Below are positions 23,868 through 33,830 of a DNA stretch of 64,000 nt, piece by piece; the first letter of the stretch is position 1; every line of letters starts with the position of its first letter. Both the position numbers and the translations under genes were made by a program. The notes below the pieces were generated by a model that made no database searches, was not told the origin of the DNA, and saw nothing but the letters and a program-made list of their open reading frames with translations. The DNA is from Lyophyllum atratum (lineage: Eukaryota > Basidiomycota > Agaricomycetes > Agaricales > Lyophyllaceae), in assembly GCA_014905825.1 (NCBI GenBank), contig JACGCN010000010.1:1721987-1785986 (forward strand), read 5' to 3'.

Positions 23868-25541
23868 TCAGATCTTCTCTTCCTGGACTTTCAGCGCATG
23901 GGGTGCCACAAAGTTCGTTCCATGCATAACGGGGATGGGGTGGTCCATTGAGGAACTCTTTGGAGCAATGAACTACATGGACAAAATGAAAAACAGGGTG
24001 ATGGTAGCAACAACGACGTACATACCTTCATGATGGGAGGCGCCCAGTTTGGATAGGTCGCGAATACGAGAAGGACAATGAAGAGCGTGTTCATGAGCCC
24101 CTGCTTGGTGATCTTGGGCTCTGTGCGTGCAGCTATGGCAGTGGGTCGCTCGACCACAGGGGGGCGCTAAGGTATCCATAAGCGTGATGCATGAGCGGCA
24201 TGAGGGGGCATACCTTCTCCCAGATGTACACGCGACCTGCGACAGCACTGGTGCCAGCAGCGATCAAATGTCCGTCATTCAATGGGGCTGCAGCGACGAC
24301 TTGCATCAAATCGAACGCTATTGTATCATCAGCTTTGCACCTATGGGATACTATCGTACTCTACCTCCTGTATTACGCAGAGCCTGCAGCGACTCGCCTG
24401 TAGCCACATCATTCAAGTACACTGTGCCATGGTCGCTGCCACAGACAGAGACCTTGCCCGCCTCCGAGAAGGTACACTGCTTAGTGAAGCGGCGGGTTGA
24501 GGAAAATGGCAAAGAGTTCGACGGTGTACTAGACGGGAATTTGTAGAGATCAAATACTCCCGTGGTGATGTTGTCCACTAAAAGTGTGGTTTCATCGGGC
24601 GAAAGGGCGGCATGTCCACTGATTGAAGTCAGTGAATAGTCATTCAGGACTGCAGGATGTAGACTTACACCCCGCCCAGGAGATTCTTTCGCCATTGTAT
24701 ATTCGATGTCTGCGCATCTCGACAGATCCTGACCGCATGATTAGGACAAGAGAGATACTACTTGAAGTCTGCTTACATTTCTCCGGTCTCCAACCCAAGG
24801 CTTAGAAGGTACTGGTTGTCGCCACCAAAAAAATTGAGGCCCCTCGGGATCGCGCCCTCCATCGAAGTGGTCCACAGTGGGGTAAGGTTCACTAGTTGAT
24901 TATCAGCTTGAGCGAACATTAACGGACACTTGAGACTCACCGCACTTCTCGACGCTGTAGACTTTCATCACACCGGACTGGCTTGCGACAGCTAGGCGAC
25001 AGTGGAGTGGGTCGTAGGCCTGCCCTGCGACCGCGTCATTGAAGACAAAGGGCGTGACCGTCTGGGATTCCTTCCAGATTAACCACTGACGGGAAATGAG
25101 TGGAAGCTTGAATCAGTTACTAATGTACGCACCGTGCTTGACTTCGACATCGGACACAGGGTTATTACCCCTCTTCCAGTACCCACACAGACTGCGACGG
25201 CCTCTTCGTCGACAGGAGGTTCAACCACGAGCCAAGATAAAGCCGTTACTTGTCCCCAATTCGTGCTGCGAAGGACTTGATCGCATGTGAACGTCGTAGT
25301 GTTATAAATTCGGACACTGCCGTCATCACCTAGTGGGGTCTGAGAAACACTGTCAATGAATAATGAGAGAGAGCGTACCTGCGCTGAGAAGGAGTTTGGC
25401 ATCCTTGGAGAATGTGAGCGCATTGATTGGGCCTTTCGCGTCCTTCAATTCTACATGAAACTGGTAGTTGGTGCTCTGATGCGAGGAATCATCAGGCATG
25501 ACATGAGGAACGGTGAGATTGAACTCAACGGGAGTTGACAT
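23868..25541 (-). CDS. WD40-repeat protein with C-terminal membrane anchor
   Basis: Starts at 25541 (MSTPVEFNLTVPHVMPDD) and is cut by about nine introns. WD-like blades are seen in order: GPINALTFSKDAKLLLSAG then DDGSVRIYNT; GQVTALSWLV; RLAVASQSGVMKVYSVEK; SGHAALSPDETTLLVDN; GKVSVCGSDHGTVYLNDV; and GHLIAAGTSAVAGRVYIWEK. After the propeller comes one hydrophobic helix (LMNTLFIVLLVFATY) and, beyond the last intron, a short polar tail ending LKVQEEKI and TGA at 23870-23868. A propeller plus single near-C-terminal helix resembles ER-type membrane adaptor topology, but I cannot assign it to a named family. It lies head-to-head with the gene at 25938. Confidence 0.75.
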
Positions 25542-25937
25542 TGCGTAGAGCAGATAATCGGAGCAGCGTAGATGTGCGGACAGATAATGGAGAGTAGATG
25601 GGCAATGATGCCTTTATACTGGGCTTGCCTTTGGGATTACGTAACCACTGATTTGGCCTTTGTCAGTGCCAAAAAAGATCATACAGCCACGATCACCGCG
25701 AAACTCCTTAGCCAGGACAGGGGCATACAGCGTGGCCATGGGATCTAGTGAAGGCGAATTACCGGCATGCTGATGTCATAGGCCATGTGGACCATGTAAG
25801 ATGCTCATTGGCGAAACAAAGATCATTGCACTTGACAAAGACCATTTGACAGAAGACAGCAAAAGGATGGTGCGATGAAAGGAAGTAAGCATAGTATAAG
25901 GTTGTGGGGCTTTGGCGTGAGATGTTCCATATTCGAA
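25542..25937. promoter_or_regulatory. Shared divergent promoter region
   Basis: About 400 bp separate the WD40 gene (minus) from the gene at 25938 (plus). No TATA string or operator-like repeat was recognised. Confidence 0.4.
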
Positions 25938-26631
25938 ATGCCTGCCTACGTTGAGAAGCCGCAACCACTCCTGACATCCCGCGTGGAGTTCACGCTCGTC
26001 CCTGCTCCAGCACCCTCATCCATCGCATCACGTATCGAATTTACCGATGCGCGTCTCCTCTGTGAAAGAGAGGATCGTCAGATAACCAGCAGGGCGAGTG
26101 CTTCCCCACCACCAGAACCCCTCCGCCGCAACTCGCGTAACAACGACAAGATCATGAAACCCCGTGGTGAGCCTGGAAGGCCTAATAGCGGGGGATACTC
26201 TGTAGAAGCTGTCCTCAAGGCCGGCGGGTGGGCAAGGGACGATGTCGAGGCCCTTATGGTAGGTGATTCTTGCGATCCCCACTTGTACATCACTGATCAA
26301 AAGGACAGGAGGCTGTCCGCGACGCGGCACGAGAGAAGCTTGACATCAAGAAAAGCTATAGGTCCCAAGACAAGGCTGCTTTGAAGAGTATAGGCGAAGA
26401 TGTGCGTCCTTCAAACGGAAGAATGGTTTACGGCTGCTGACTCGAATGTAGATGGCGAAGGATAGTAAATGGCCTAAGCTGAAAGACTATGAGAACTGCT
26501 GGCCAGTTCAAAGTATCCTGAAACTGACCCTCAAGTACAACGCTGAGGCTGCCCGTCGTAGCACCTGCAAAGATGCTAGTCAGCGCCTCATCGCAGCCCT
26601 CCGTGGCAACAGTCCTGTACCAGGAAGATAA
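25938..26631 (+). CDS. Conserved-looking basidiomycete protein of unknown function
   Basis: Three exons in phase: ATG at 25938 (MPAYVEKPQPLLTSRVEFTL), intron 26259-~26307, exon reading EAVRDAAREKLDIKKSYRSQ, intron from ~26402, then MAKDSKWPKLKDYENCWPVQ, LKYNAEAARRST and TAA at 26629-26631. An in-frame ATG at 25875 is possible, but its extra residues look untranslated. The N-terminus is proline/serine-rich and basic, likely disordered; the C-terminal ~80 residues (WPKLKDYENCWPV...) look globular. No known domain. Confidence 0.65.
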
Positions 26632-26793
26632 TAAGTCATAGATAGATAGACCTAGGTAGTCGGGCAGAGTTTGACCATGCTTGTATCGATCAAGGGTATC
26701 AAATACATCATCTCCTGCTTCTCGTATTTCGGCGAACGGGAAGTGGTTATGTGATGACAGAAATGAGAGCGAGACGAGGGTATGCACTTCTCT

Positions 26794-27378
26794 ATTCTTT
26801 GGTGCGCAACGAGCGACTTCGCACGTTAGGACAATTGGTCGGCTGGAGATCCGCGTGAAGGTAGCCCAATTACGAAATTGGAACGAGCTTCTCCGACTAT
26901 CTCAAACGAAGTGCAATGAAGCGAGCGGGATGTTGAGATCAAAAGGAGGATGTACGTTTCTCTGGGCAGGCCCGGATGAAGACGTTGAATAGTCAGGGCA
27001 AGCCCAGATCTTTCACGGAAAGGGGAGTAGCCAAAATGTTGACCTGGACTATTAGTATGACGATGACGGGGGAAAATCAACACCTGATGGGCTGCAGCCC
27101 TCGAGCGAAACAGAGACAACATTTTTGCAAGCTCCTAGCTTGTTTGATTTCAGCTCTCGAACCAAATAGGATCTGTCAGCGGTTGGGCCCCGACTGCTGA
27201 CATAATGTTTTGGCTTGCAACTTGTTCATTTAGTAGCCCACGCTTAGTAGAAAATTCGATACAAGTCAGTATCTACCAACATCATCTAGCGCCTTCGGGA
27301 GTTCTCCCCTTCACGAAAGTTCGGGCTTTCCCTGACTTTCCGCGTCTTCATCCGGGCTTGCCCAGAGAAACATATTAC
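26794..27378 (+). repeat. Inverted repeat A1, left copy (585 bp)
   Basis: Near-identical, in reverse orientation, to 52742-53326, also 585 bp. Shared ends: ATTCTTTGGTGCGCAAC on one side, a TATTAC-bounded end on the other. Only a few base differences were noticed. The copy includes the TIR element at 26955-27371. Confidence 0.9.
26955..27371. mobile_element. Short TIR element (MITE-like), about 417 bp
   Basis: The left end (26955-27030, CGTTTCTCTGGGCAGGCCC...) and right end (27301-27371, ...GGGCTTGCCCAGAGAAAC) form imperfect terminal inverted repeats of about 70 bp. Both edges are bordered by TA, as also in the copy at 52742-53326, which suggests a TA-target (Tc1/mariner-like, Stowaway-type) non-autonomous element. 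It has no coding capacity. Right-end remnants recur near 27865-27930, 33480-33545 and 39935-39990. Confidence 0.65.
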
Positions 27379-27640
27379 GCTCTTCCTGGACTCACCACTC
27401 GCTCACATCGCTCATCGTCAACCTTCGCTTTTAGACTGGTCGTTCCTGCTTTTCCACGCTTGGCAACATTATATTCTTAGATCCGCGCAATGAATTTTCA
27501 TGCGACAGTTGTTACAGATGCCAAATTCCTTGTAGCTTGTGCTGAGAACACTGCTCGGTGTTGCTCAGACAGACTTCACTCCCTTCTTGACAGTCGCAGG
27601 AGCTGCTCAAAATCAAGAACTTGGCGGAGTCTGCCCCGCT
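27130..27640 (+). repeat. Repeat R1: truncated copy of the JmjC gene 5' region
   Basis: Matches R2 (27767-28145) and R3 (33340-33830). R3 holds the promoter side and first exon of the JmjC gene. In R1 the matching frame (ATG at 27490, MNFHATVVTDAKFL) soon diverges and stops, so it is a non-functional copy. Confidence 0.7.
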
Positions 27641-27766
27641 TCATGTTTTAGACTGGGGCTCGCTGAATTTCACCAACAGATCACTCCGCCGACTCCCTTC
27701 GTCATCGATGCCGATAGTGGTCAGTACGGCCTCCAGGACGGTAGCATGGGGCGACCCCTAGTTCTA

Positions 27767-28145
27767 ATGTTTTGGCTTGCAACTTGTTAGTAGCCAACGC
27801 CTAGCAGAAAATTCGACCCAAGTCAGTATCTAACAACATCGTCTAGCGCCTTCGCAAGTATTCCCCTTCACGAAAGTCTGGGCTTTCCCTGACTTTCCAT
27901 GTCTTCATCCGATCTTGCCCAGAGGAACGTAATACGCTCTTCCTGGACTCAACACTTGCTCACACCGCTCATCGTCAACCTTCGCTTTTAGGCTGGTCGT
28001 TCCTGCTTTTCCAACGCTTGGTAACAGTATATTCTTGGATCCGCACAATAAATTTTCATGCAACAATTGTTACAGATGCCAAATCCCTTGTAGCTGGTGC
28101 TGAGAACGCTGCTCGGCATTGCTCAGATAGACTTCACTGTTCTGT
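27767..28145 (+). repeat. Repeat R2: second truncated copy of the JmjC gene 5' region
   Basis: Direct repeat of R1 in the same orientation, with ATG changed to ATA at the start-codon position (about 28054). It ends abruptly at a C-rich tract. Confidence 0.7.
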
Positions 28146-28161
28146 TGTTGCCGTCAACTTG

Positions 28162-28189
28162 CCCCCCCACCTCCCCCCCCCTCCCCAAT

Positions 28190-28220
<31 letters not shown>
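28162..28220. repeat. C-rich tract followed by (CA)15 microsatellite
   Basis: 28162-28186 is almost pure C; 28191-28220 is fifteen CA units. Abuts the right end of R2. Confidence 0.95.
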
Positions 28221-28221
<1 letters not shown>

Positions 28222-28431
28222 CTTGTCGCCCCCGGTGACTGCCATCAGCCAGGCGAAGGTCAGGAAACGAGGGGAAGTGGGAATTTTGAAGCTCGCTGAA
28301 TTTCACTAGTACGCGCAGATCGCTCCTCCAAGTGCCTTCACCATCGACGCCAACCTAGGAGCAGCGGAGGTGGTTAGCACAGCCTCCAGGTCAGCATCCC
28401 TGGTTCTTTCATTATGGCGCGCTTCAAATGA

Positions 28432-28604
28432 CCAGCGTGGGTGAAACTTGCCCAATCAAGACCAATAAGGATTCTGGAGGGCGCTGCTTGCGCCCTCCGG
28501 AATCCTTATCTATCCCAATTAGGAAGGTGAATCCTGCGTGCTCCTACTGCCTAATGATACAAAATCACCGGGTTTCCTCCCTACCATTCTATCGATCACG
28601 CTTC
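28432..28604 (+). repeat. Inverted repeat A2, left copy, with a hairpin
   Basis: Contains 20-bp arms 28465-28484 and 28490-28509 (ATAAGGATTCTGGAGGGCGC and its complement, one mismatch) around a 5-nt loop. The whole 173-bp unit recurs reversed at 50761-50933. Confidence 0.85.
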
Positions 28605-28833
28605 CAAAGGGCCACGAATTGCAATTGGGCGTCGAACACGAGGCGATGAGCCTGCGCTGCAGGTGATGGTGATGATCTGCGGTGGAGTGCGGTGTGACAA
28701 AGGTATTCATGAGGGGCTTTTGTCTGAAAGAGTAGACCAATCATACTGCATCCGTACATCACGGTCATGTATCCTTTCGTTCATATCAAAGGGGCCAAAT
28801 GTGATCGCAGCACGTTTATTCCCCTCGCCCGCC

Positions 28834-28842
28834 TATAAAAGG
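28834..28842 (+). promoter_or_regulatory. TATA box of the small secreted protein gene
   Basis: TATAAAAGG, 64 bp before the ATG at 28898. Confidence 0.55.
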
Positions 28843-28897
28843 ACTCGCAATCCTTTCGCCAGGGGAATCGACTCTGCAACCTCATTGTCCAAGTCTC

Positions 28898-29098
28898 ATG
28901 CAAACCCACATCGTTCTACAGGCCCTGATTTGGCCTGCCCTCCTCCTGGTCATCTGCCCCTCCCTCGTCAGGTCATACGACCTCGCAACAAATCACACGA
29001 ATGATACTCTCATCCAGCAAATCGACAACGTCATTGAAACCTTTGAAGCTCTTATAGGAATATATGAGGGTTTGCAGCACCAGTTAGCAAGGATGTAG
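28898..29098 (+). CDS. Small secreted protein (66 residues)
   Basis: Single exon. Residues 1-26 form a signal peptide with a strong hydrophobic core (IWPALLLVICPSLVRS). The mature ~40 residues are helix-prone (QQIDNVIETFEALIGIYEGL) and carry one likely N-glycosylation site (NHTND). There is a well-placed TATA box upstream. No cysteines remain after the signal, so it is not a disulfide-rich effector. The TAG may be bypassed if an intron follows (a GT occurs near 29113), but the reading as given is complete. Function unknown. Confidence 0.55.
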   Translation: MQTHIVLQALIWPALLLVICPSLVRSYDLATNHTNDTLIQQIDNVIETFEALIGIYEGLQHQLARM

Positions 29099-29496
29099 GA
29101 TTTTCACACCTTGGTAAGCGTATCAATTCCCCGCCGGAGACCATTACTCACATTTGCCAGCCCTCGGGATTGAAGATAATCGGGTGTTTGATGGATTATA
29201 TATCTCTTCTATAGATGGAGGCTACTCATCGCACTGCTTGTCACACGTATCGTAGAACTGCTACATTTATCGGATGTTCCGTGTCGAAATGAATTTCTGG
29301 CTCCAAGCACTTGAGACTAAACAAATGAGAGTTCCACCATGAATGGCACTTTGGTCAATAGCAAAAGAGAATGCCAAATATGTCCCTCTCCTTTGAAACA
29401 AACCACCCAAGATGACCGTTAAGCTGCTCATCCGAAGCGGAGCCGAGTGTCATACAAAGATTTAATCTTCAGACTACTCATTAATTCGTCTTGCAG
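29099..29496. other. Intergenic, no gene seen
   Basis: 3' flanks of two convergent small genes. No repeat or coding signal recognised. Confidence 0.5.
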
Positions 29497-30213
29497 CTAA
29501 TGAAGGATGGGGGTAAGCCAGTGTTCAGCATTTATATCTAATTTATGACAGACATCACGCCGTTCTTGTATGCCGTTTCCCTGGGCACTTTTTAACGCCT
29601 CGATTTGATGCTAAGTTCACGGCTGTGAGCTGCCATTTTTGGAAAATGAGAATGACAACGAAGACCTGGTGCTCCTTTCTCTGATCAGCCAGCTGCTTTT
29701 CAAGATGGTTTATCTCATTTGTGAGTTGGATGATCTCCAAGTTCTGTAGGTCCACTGGATCTCGCATATTAGGTGCATGTCTTACGAGACTATGATCAGT
29801 GGTTGATGTGGCGAGTGAGTTTGATAATTGCTTACTCAATCCTTAACGCTATAATATCATCGTCAGGATCTCACACTGCAACAGCATCCAGGATGAGGTG
29901 GTTCTTGCCTTTAAACCGACCTTCTGCTGAGGTTTCATCAACGTATTCCTCCAGAACGGCATCCCCTGGTCCCTCACAACGAAACATGACGGGGGACATG
30001 GAAGTCAGTGTCAAACAACATAGTGAACATAGGAGGTGGCCTTGGATAAGAATCAGACTCGATCTGGTGGGTGGAAATCGGACAGCAAAGTAACTTACGA
30101 TGCTCTGGACCATGGACCACACCGTCAATAATCATATTTGACTTGTCCCGTGGTGGGACACCGACATCTGACACCCAGCAAGGGTTCAAGCAGGCACTGC
30201 ACACAGGCAACAT
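29497..30213 (-). CDS. Small cysteine/zinc-finger plus coiled-coil protein
   Basis: The start at 30213 gives MLPVCSACLNPCW. Exons joined in phase then read a second cysteine pair (HLLCSLCCLTL), an acidic segment (GDAVLEEYVDETSAEG), a coiled coil (LEIIQLTNEINHLEKQLADQ) and a last exon from HQIEALKSAQGNG to TPILH and TAG at 29499-29497. C-x2-C plus a later H/C-C-x2-C set suggests a RING-like or other zinc-binding fold, incomplete by RING standards. It is head-to-head with a similarly built gene at 30388, 174 bp away, suggesting a divergent duplicate pair. The donor of the third intron (gtgtga) is weak. Confidence 0.55.
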
Positions 30214-30387
30214 GATTGAGGGAATGTCGGACAAGGACTTGGAAATCAGAGGGATTTAAATCTCCATGCCGTCATCCTGAGTAATCCAGATCGATATCGA
30301 TGAAATATCGTTATAAGACCTAGAGTTGATCTTCAGTGCTTGTTTCTTCGCCCCCGTTCTTCCCCCCCATTTAACACGCTTCGCGAA

Positions 30388-30991
30388 ATGACGCCTTGTG
30401 CTCTATGCACAGAAGAAATCAATGTTGCTGGGGGCATCGGTAAGTAACTACGACTTGACTAACATCACTATCACTATCTGACGGACTCTCCCTTTCATGA
30501 AGGGGCAACCCACGCATTTTGTCTGGGCTGCTGTGTCAAGCTTTCGGAAAGTTCCTTCATCTCAGCATGTTTACTCAGTTGCAAGGTGGGTGACGATCGC
30601 GTCCATCACCTCAACCCAAAGATTTCGGGAGTTGATAGCATCCCGTGAGCGCTGACATATAACTCATGAATTCTTACTGTTATATCAGCCCTTCTGAATA
30701 CAATACAGGGTGAGCGCAGAGGATGAAGAACATCCCGAGGGGTTTATACCCGCAACCATTCAAAAACTCAAGAATCGTGTTCAGAATCTCAAAATGCAGC
30801 TTGAGCAACAAGATTTGCAACATCAAGTATGTTCCAGGTGCAATTATCCCATCACCGTGTTGAACCAAGAATGGCAAACTTAGGCGGAGGTTCTTAATCT
30901 TCTGAAACACTTTGCTCAACAACACCAGGATTGGTATAAAGTTGTAATTCATCATGTACTTTTTGCCGCACTTATTGAACATCTCAGTTGA
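30388..30991 (+). CDS. Small zinc-finger plus coiled-coil protein
   Basis: Four exons: ATG at 30388 (MTPCALCTEEINVAGGIG), an intron of about 60 nt, an exon with THAFCLGCCVKLSE and ISACLLSCK, an intron from ~30649 to 30708, then VSAEDEEHPEGFIPATIQ and the coiled coil LKNRVQNLKMQLEQQDLQHQ, an intron, and AEVLNLLKHFAQQHQDWYKV ending in TGA at 30989-30991. The C-x2-C ... H-x2-C-x2-C ... C pattern is RING-like and short. The order zinc finger, acidic linker, coiled coil matches the divergent neighbour at 29497-30213. About 140 residues. Likely a dimerising zinc protein; partner unknown. Confidence 0.65.
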
Positions 30992-31096
30992 CGGGACCCA
31001 CGGCTAACTAAGGAGCAAGGAAATTGAAGGATATAATGATCCTGTATATAAATAAGAACTTGAGGGCAAGATGTTAGTAAAGTAAACTTGGTGGAT

Positions 31097-31236
31097 ATAT
31101 GAATAAACTGGACACCGACGAATAAAGGCTTTTCCAACCCTTACGAAGAGTCTTAAGAATGAGGTCATATGAATAAACTGGACATTGACGGATAAAGGCT
31201 TTTCCAACCCTTACGAAGAGTCTTAAGAATGAGGTC
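31097..31236. repeat. Two-copy 70-bp tandem repeat
   Basis: Units 31097-31166 and 31167-31236 differ at about three bases, so this is a recent duplication. Located just after the zinc-finger gene, probably in its 3' region. Confidence 0.9.
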
Positions 31237-31453
31237 AGTCAATAATTTCATAGCGGATGATCATCCTTTTGTGGACGGACTTATAGAAACGGCAGACATA
31301 TTGTCTGCGTATCATGTCATATTTCTCTCATATTTACAAATATGGCAAAGGTCCCTATGGGACCTGATCGATGATCGAGCATAATTTTTCAACCAACTGA
31401 TAAATTCAAGTTCCCATCGCCACTTCAAAGTAAGACACACAAACCTGACCACC

Positions 31454-31967
31454 ATGAACCCATATCCCACCACATACACTCTTCTCGCACCTTCTTCTCA
31501 TATTCAAACGACTGAAATTGCGGAATGCGATGGAGAGGCGCAGTGGGAGATGCACCGTGCAGAGGTAAGGCTCTACCATGCTGGCCACAATTCCTGCCTC
31601 AACGTCACGTCATGCAGGGCCTGCCTGCCACCGTGGATTCAGTCGCGCCTATGGCTACTCCCCAGCCTTCTAGACCCCATCCCGTCAAACGGAAGGGGAG
31701 ACTAGCCTGTTTCTTCTGTCGAGGTCGCAAGATTGCCTGCGGGCCAGATTCTCCTGGTAGTGATACATGCCGGTACGCATTGTTCTCAATCTATTTGTCT
31801 TCACATAAAAATTCCAACATTTTCTGTTCCACTTCAGTCAATGTGCACAGAGGACTCAGCAATGCATTTACCCTGTAGAGAATCGTCGTCAAGGAATGCA
31901 CAAGACAATGGGCGAAGGGGACGACAAAGAGGCGCTTGTCACCTCCTTCCAACGACTCGATGTCTGA
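31454..31967 (+). CDS. Minimal Zn(II)2Cys6 binuclear-cluster protein
   Basis: Three exons in phase: MNPYPTTYTLLAPSSHIQTT..., an intron of about 53 nt after ...HRAE, then a basic stretch (PHPVKRKGRLA) running into the cluster, a third exon after an intron from ~31773 to 31835, and TGA at 31965-31967. The cysteines are spaced C-x2-C-x6-C-x9-C-x2-C-x6-C, exactly the fungal Zn2Cys6 pattern, with K after the second cysteine pair (RGRKIA). The protein has only about 130 residues and lacks the coiled-coil linker and large middle homology region of normal Zn2Cys6 transcription factors. It could be a DNA-binding competitor, an adaptor, or a fragment whose downstream exons I did not find. Confidence 0.7.
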
Positions 31968-33339
31968 GTGGGAAGGCAATGTATTTCCACAAGCATACAC
32001 TTCTTTCCTTTTCCCTGGTTTTATTCATGTAATGCATGATGCTTTCACTTTGATTTGTTGGTACGCTATCCTCGCTTTCTTGCTTTGTTAGTCACTCCCA
32101 GTCAGTGCTAATGTATATCTTCTCCTTATGCTTCTATTACAATTATGCCTCCCTACCCGCTTATCCTTCCTCCTTCGTTCTTGCTCTGCCCTCTTGCTTC
32201 TTGCTATACTGCTATCACATCAAAAAGTTCCAGAATTAGTAGGACTTTTCAATTGATCCAATTTTCCTTCAAATATTGGTTCTAGTGTCGAGCCAATAGG
32301 GCTTCAAATTTCAAAGCTTCACACCGTACACAGCCGTATTCAAAGCAAGCATGTGATTGTGTACATGTGTGTAAAATAGATTCAGGGCATTAAACTCGGT
32401 GAAGTTGAAGTCAAGTTGAACCACGTCCTATTGCTTTAGCTGGTAGTACGTTTGTATAACTGAGCTTCAGGTTGAACTTGAACTTGGAATTTGCGCAAAG
32501 ACTTCCTGCAAAGATCTATCTGTCTCTGGATTCTATACGATGACCAGGGGGTATGCTCTGTGTCAATTTTAACTTCCAGTCTCATACCCGTGAACTGTGC
32601 AGAAAACATCGACCCGCGAAGAGCGTTCTAAGATGCGCATACTTATGGCGCATGGGATCGTAGTGAAGTAGATATCGAGGATGTTGAATTGCGCCTCGGC
32701 AGTGGTATACAACGTTTTGAGCAGGAGGACCGGGAGTAGCGACGAAGGCGATGACTTTGACTTCGTCGGGGAAGAGTTTGGAGCCCAATATGCCTCAATA
32801 TGCTCCGCTGATGACCGTGAGTCCTTCGACAATTGCTGTGCATGTCAGGTTAGCAATAACATTACTTTCAAATGAAGGAACACAATGTGCGACGGGACGG
32901 AACCAAGAAGAAAAGCCCTTTGGCTATAATCACTGTCACCAAGGTACGCTGCTGAGATCGACCGTCCTTAAGACGGCGTGATGACCGACATTCCATTCAG
33001 ACGCACGCGGCGATCTCTATCTTCTGGGGTAAGAGACAATCCAATCAAAGTCTCAAATATATATGCACTCACTACCATCAGCAGAAACAAATGTGTCCCT
33101 ACGCGTTCAGGCCTGCTGGGTCTTCGCGTCATCATGCGATAACTGTCCGTACGTCATATTTCTCGCTCCGAATCCTGCTCACATTTCTTGTTCCAAAGAT
33201 TGACACAGAATCATCACCAGAGCCCGAGCATGGCGAAATCAGATCCCCGGTTCCTGACTTGCACCAATTTTTCGTGCAACCAACCTGAACTGAGTAAGGT
33301 CATGTCGGCGGGACGCGACGCCCCTAGTCATCATTCACC
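31968..33339. other. Mostly no supported gene
   Basis: The minus-strand frame 32582-32788 reads GILGSKLFPDEVKVIAFVAT and RYLLHYDPMRHKYAHLRTLF, which looks protein-like, but the plus strand over the same bases is also open and upstream splicing is unclear. Possibly a decayed gene. The rest has no coding signal. Confidence 0.35.
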
Positions 33340-33830
33340 AGATCTTGGCTGGTTTGATTAGAGCCCTCGGACCAAATATGTGTCAGCGGTCGGGGCCCAC
33401 CTGCTGACATAATGTTTGGCTTGCCAGCTGTAGCCAACGCCTCGCAAGAAAATTTGATAAAGCGCCTTCGCAAGTACTTGTCCTGCACGAAAGTTCGGGC
33501 CTTCCCTTACTTTCCACGTTTCATCCGGGCTTGCCCAGAGAAACGTCAAAAGCTCTTTCCCGACTCAACACTCGCTCATATCGCTCATCGTCAACCTTCG
33601 CTTTTAAACTAGTCGTTGCTGCTTTTCTGGCGTTTAGTAGCATTATATCCTGAGATCCGCGCAATGACTTCCTATGCAAGAGTTGTTGCAGATGCCAAAT
33701 CTCTTGGAGCTGGTGCTGAGCACACTCCTCGGCGTTGCTCAGACAGATTTCACTCCTATCCTTGGCAATCGCAGGAGCTGCTCAAAGTCAGGGACTTGAC
33801 AGAGTTGGTCCAGTTCCCCGAGTTAGAATA
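33340..33830 (+). repeat. Repeat R3: parent copy, promoter and first exon of the JmjC gene
   Basis: Same family as R1 and R2, about 6 kb away in the same orientation. It begins with the right half of the TIR element family, so the element sits just upstream of the gene start. Confidence 0.7.

Noticed and set aside
27205..27480. Open frames of 70-90 codons repeated at 27205, 52697, 26976 and 52920
   Set aside because: They are identical only because the DNA is a repeat; no start context, domain or codon bias.
28191..28220. CRISPR-like or telomeric array
   Set aside because: It is a simple CA microsatellite; the window is eukaryotic.
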